A stretch of 8,340 nt of DNA. Source: an uncultured Lachnospiraceae bacterium (GTDB lineage Bacteria; Bacillota; Clostridia; Lachnospirales; Lachnospiraceae). A model generated the notes under the pieces. That model saw only the letters and a list, made by a program, of their open reading frames with translations. It ran no database searches and was not told where the DNA came from. A program made the position numbers and the translations under genes. Position 1 is the stretch's first letter, and every line of letters starts with the position of its first letter. This document shows, in pieces, positions 6,084-8,340 of this stretch. The stretch lies in contig CAMJWQ010000144.1 in assembly GCA_946409475.1 (NCBI GenBank), positions 1 through 8,340 of the forward strand, given 5' to 3'.

Positions 6084-6827
6084 ATGGGAATCCCGGTTAA
6101 GCTTCAGGTCTTCGAGGGACCTTTGGATTTGCTGTTACATTTGATAGATAAAAATAAGGTAAATATTTATGATATTCCCATCGCGGAAATAACGAATCAG
6201 TATCTTGATTATGTGAAGAATATGAAAAACCAGGATATGGATATTTGCAGCGAATTTCTTCTGATGGCTGCTACTTTACTGGAAATCAAGGCAAAAATGC
6301 TGCTGCCTGCCGGGAAAAATGAGGAGGGGGAAGAGGAAGATCCGAGAGCAGAATTGGTAAAGCAGCTGCTGGAATATAAAATGTACAAATATATGTCGTA
6401 TGAATTGAAGGACAAATTACAGGACAGCCGGAGACTGATTTTCCGTACGCAAAACCTGCCGGATGAAATTAAAAATTTTGAAGAAAAAATTAATATGGAA
6501 GAATTATTAAAAGATATTAACCTTTCTAAATTATATAGGGTATTTCAATCCATCATAAGAAAACAGGAAGACCGGATAGATCCCGTCAGAAGTAAATTCG
6601 GAAAAATCCAAAAGGAAGAAATTCATTTGGACAACAAGCTGGCTTATGTTACCGATTATATACAGAAACAAAAACAGTGCGGTTTCAGAAAATTACTGAC
6701 AGAGCAGAGCAGCAAAATAGAGATTATTGTAACTTTTCTGGCCATATTGGAGCTGATTAAAGTCGGTAAGATACGCATAAGGCAGGAAAGTCCGTTTGAT
6801 GAATTTTACATAACGGCAAATACGTAA
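6084..6827 (+). CDS. scpA: Segregation and condensation protein A (kleisin of the SMC complex)
   Basis: ScpA is the kleisin that bridges the two heads of an SMC dimer and, with ScpB, forms the bacterial condensin needed for chromosome compaction and segregation. The 247-residue length is normal for the family. The N-terminal signature is clear: VFEGPLDLLLHLIDKNKVNI (residues 9-28), then DIPIAEITNQYLDYV and the helix around EFLLMAATLLEIKAKMLLP (57-75), which contacts the SMC neck. A charged linker (NEEGEEEDPRAE, 79-90) and a central helical region that binds the ScpB dimer follow. The C-terminal winged helix (about 175-247), with TFLAILELIKVGKIRIRQ near 217-234, binds the SMC head cap. The AGGTGAG at 6074-6080 is the ribosome binding site and overlaps the stop of the phosphoesterase gene. 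scpB follows 15 bases later, the usual order. Confidence 0.97.
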   Translation: MGIPVKLQVFEGPLDLLLHLIDKNKVNIYDIPIAEITNQYLDYVKNMKNQDMDICSEFLLMAATLLEIKAKMLLPAGKNEEGEEEDPRAELVKQLLEYKMYKYMSYELKDKLQDSRRLIFRTQNLPDEIKNFEEKINMEELLKDINLSKLYRVFQSIIRKQEDRIDPVRSKFGKIQKEEIHLDNKLAYVTDYIQKQKQCGFRKLLTEQSSKIEIIVTFLAILELIKVGKIRIRQESPFDEFYITANT

Positions 6828-6842
6828 ATACGAGGTTTTAAA

Positions 6843-7412
6843 ATGGAATTACATAAATGGGAAGCAATTATTGAAGCAATTTTATTTACCATGGGAGAGT
6901 CCGTAGAATTATCAAAAATTGCTGCAGCTATTGAACATGATGAGGAAACGACAAGAAAACTGATCCATATGGTAATGGATCGTTATGAAAAGGAGGAAAG
7001 GGGAATTCGTATTATTGAATTGGAAAATTCCTATCAGATGTGCACGAAGGCCGAAATGTATGATTACGTTATTCGTATTGCCAAAGTACCCAAAAAGCAT
7101 GTGCTAACCGATGTTCTGCTGGAAACCCTGTCGATCATTGCCTATAAACAGCCGGTTACGAAAACGGAAATAGAAAAGATCAGAGGCGTAAAATGTGACC
7201 ATGCTGTTAATAAATTAATAGAATACGATTTGATTCATGAAATAGGAAGATTGGATGTACCGGGAAGACCTTTATTATTTGGAACCACAGAAGAATTTTT
7301 GAGAAATTTTGGCGTGCAGTCCTTAGATGACTTACCAAGTGTGAATCAGGAAAAATTAGAGGATTTTAAAATGGAGGCAGAAGAGGAACTGCAGCTGAAG
7401 CTGGATATTTAG
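6843..7412 (+). CDS. scpB: Segregation and condensation protein B
   Basis: ScpB is a dimer of tandem winged-helix proteins that binds the middle of ScpA and stabilises the SMC-ScpA ring. The 189-residue length is typical. The family signatures are intact: IIEAILFTMGESVELSKIA near residues 9-27 opens the first winged helix; LLETLSIIAYKQPVTKTEIE (92-111) and IRGV form the second; and GRLDVPGRPLLFGTTEEFLR (135-154), with FGVQSLDDLP, closes the domain. A charged tail rich in Glu and Lys (168-189) follows. The gene follows scpA after 15 bases, with a modest GAGG site at 6832-6835 seven bases before the start. No terminator is visible before the kinase gene 25 bases downstream. Confidence 0.97.
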   Translation: MELHKWEAIIEAILFTMGESVELSKIAAAIEHDEETTRKLIHMVMDRYEKEERGIRIIELENSYQMCTKAEMYDYVIRIAKVPKKHVLTDVLLETLSIIAYKQPVTKTEIEKIRGVKCDHAVNKLIEYDLIHEIGRLDVPGRPLLFGTTEEFLRNFGVQSLDDLPSVNQEKLEDFKMEAEEELQLKLDI

Positions 7413-7437
7413 TGCAATATGCAAGGGGGGAGTACGA

Positions 7438-8340
7438 ATGAGTAACGATAAGTATATTTGGGCGGATGATTACAGGTATCTGGAAATTTTAGCAAATAAC
7501 TACGGGGATGTATTTGCTGTTTACAATATGAATGATCATACTTACTCTTTTATCAGCAGCAATGTCCGCGAAATTTTCGGTTTATCCTTTCATGGGGCAA
7601 GTGATCTGGAAAAATTCTATAAATGCATCAGAAAAGAAGATTTTCTTCTTTTAAAGAAAATTTTTAAAAGGTTCGAGAATACGGCTATTGAGCAGGAAAT
7701 CCGGATCACCAATAATATAACCAAAGAATTGAAATGGTTTTTGTACCAGGCGATACCTTTGGAATATATGGCTAACGATTCTTATTTATTTATTCTGCGG
7801 GATCAGTCCATCCGGTATGAACAAAAAAATCTTATGAATAAAGCAATTTTTGCATCCCAAAGCCCCATTCGTAAAAACAATACGTATATTAATCAGATTT
7901 CACATGATATTCGAATACCTCTCAATACGATTGCCGGCATGGCCAATATCCTTGAACTGAAGTTGGGAAGCAAAGATGGGAGCACTAATTATTATCTGAA
8001 TAAGATAGAGCAGTCGGCCAATGAAATCAATGAGTTTATCGATGATGCAACCCTGTTGTATAAGCTGGAATACGGAAATATTGTTTTTATGCAGAATTTA
8101 TTTTCCTATCAGGAGGTATTGGGGGATGTAATGTCGGCATTACAAAGCCTGATTGCTGAAAAGGAAATAAAAATTTTTCATGAGAATAATTTTAAGGAAT
8201 CTTATATTATCGGTGATGAAAGTAAAGTAAAAAAGATTATTTATAATATATTAGCCTGCATATTGATGGAAACGAATAATAAAGAGGTTTTGCGCTTGGA
8301 ATCGAAGAGTGAATGGAAAGACAATAAAAATATATTAAAG
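7438..8340 (+). CDS. Cytoplasmic PAS-domain sensor histidine kinase, C-terminus cut by the window end
   Basis: The frame is open from ATG 7438 to the last base (301 residues seen, no stop). The start has a strong GGGGGGAG (7425-7432) five bases upstream. No transmembrane segment is present, so it is a soluble sensor. Residues 14-125 look like a PAS fold (DVFAVYNMNDHTYSFISSNV at 24-43, then a helical FGLSFHGASDLEKF, ending in WFLYQAIPLEY and SYLFILRDQ). A linker leads to the dimerisation and phosphoacceptor domain: H-box ISHDIRIPLNTIAGMANIL, with H156 as the phosphorylated residue, then a second helix to about 210. The ATPase domain begins near 225. Its N-box region reads GDESKVKKIIYNILACILME (259-278); relative to the usual NLLSNAIKF form, the first Asn (N270) is kept but the second is Cys (C274) and the following Lys is Met. 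The G1, F and G2 boxes, and any receiver or Hpt domain, are beyond the window. It follows scpB by 25 bases and is probably in the same operon. Confidence 0.85.
   Translation, partial: MSNDKYIWADDYRYLEILANNYGDVFAVYNMNDHTYSFISSNVREIFGLSFHGASDLEKFYKCIRKEDFLLLKKIFKRFENTAIEQEIRITNNITKELKWFLYQAIPLEYMANDSYLFILRDQSIRYEQKNLMNKAIFASQSPIRKNNTYINQISHDIRIPLNTIAGMANILELKLGSKDGSTNYYLNKIEQSANEINEFIDDATLLYKLEYGNIVFMQNLFSYQEVLGDVMSALQSLIAEKEIKIFHENNFKESYIIGDESKVKKIIYNILACILMETNNKEVLRLESKSEWKDNKNILK

Noticed and set aside
1..8340. Mobile element, CRISPR array, phage genes, tRNA or rRNA
   Set aside because: No transposase or integrase motif, spaced direct repeats, terminal inverted repeats or recognisable RNA-gene sequence was found on either strand. 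Intergenic gaps are all under 170 bases.

Overview
The window is AT-rich with strong purine-rich ribosome binding sites, and every supported gene lies on the + strand. Gene content (a YtrA-type GntR regulator with an ABC-2 exporter, a DacF-type carboxypeptidase, and ScpA/ScpB) and the protein sequences point to a Gram-positive anaerobe of the Clostridia, most likely a Lachnospiraceae-like organism. That assignment is inference from family resemblance, not from a search.

Layout. (1) 2-3039 is an overlapping three-gene block: the C-terminus of a small GntR regulator, an ABC ATPase and a large ABC-2 permease with a long extracytoplasmic C-terminal domain. The overlaps (8 and 26 bases) imply one transcript and translational coupling. 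The likely logic is a self-regulated efflux or envelope-stress transporter. (2) 3128-3685 is a small polytopic membrane protein of the CmpB-like 'putative ABC transporter type IV' family, probably with its own promoter. (3) 3776-5035 is a secreted D,D-carboxypeptidase of the DacF/PBP5 type behind a good sigma-A-like promoter, followed by a hairpin-rich intergenic region that ends in a probable terminator. (4) From an extended -10 promoter near 5164 runs an apparent four-gene operon: a membrane-anchored metallophosphoesterase, scpA, scpB and a cytoplasmic PAS histidine kinase that runs off the window end. Gaps are 4, 15 and 25 bases and no terminator is seen between the genes.

Functionally the right half combines cell-wall trimming, chromosome condensation (the kleisin ScpA and its partner ScpB act with SMC) and a sensor kinase; the left half is envelope transport. 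Most of this is ordinary core and envelope biology. No mobile element, CRISPR array, tRNA or rRNA gene was seen, and I see no convincing new multi-gene system. The most notable point is the sensor kinase: its H-box is intact, but the second Asn of the visible N-box is replaced by Cys, suggesting a divergent or weak ATP-binding domain. Smaller points are the unusual permease ectodomain, the stacked hairpins after dacF, an inverted repeat inside the dacF promoter and a G8 tract at one ribosome binding site.
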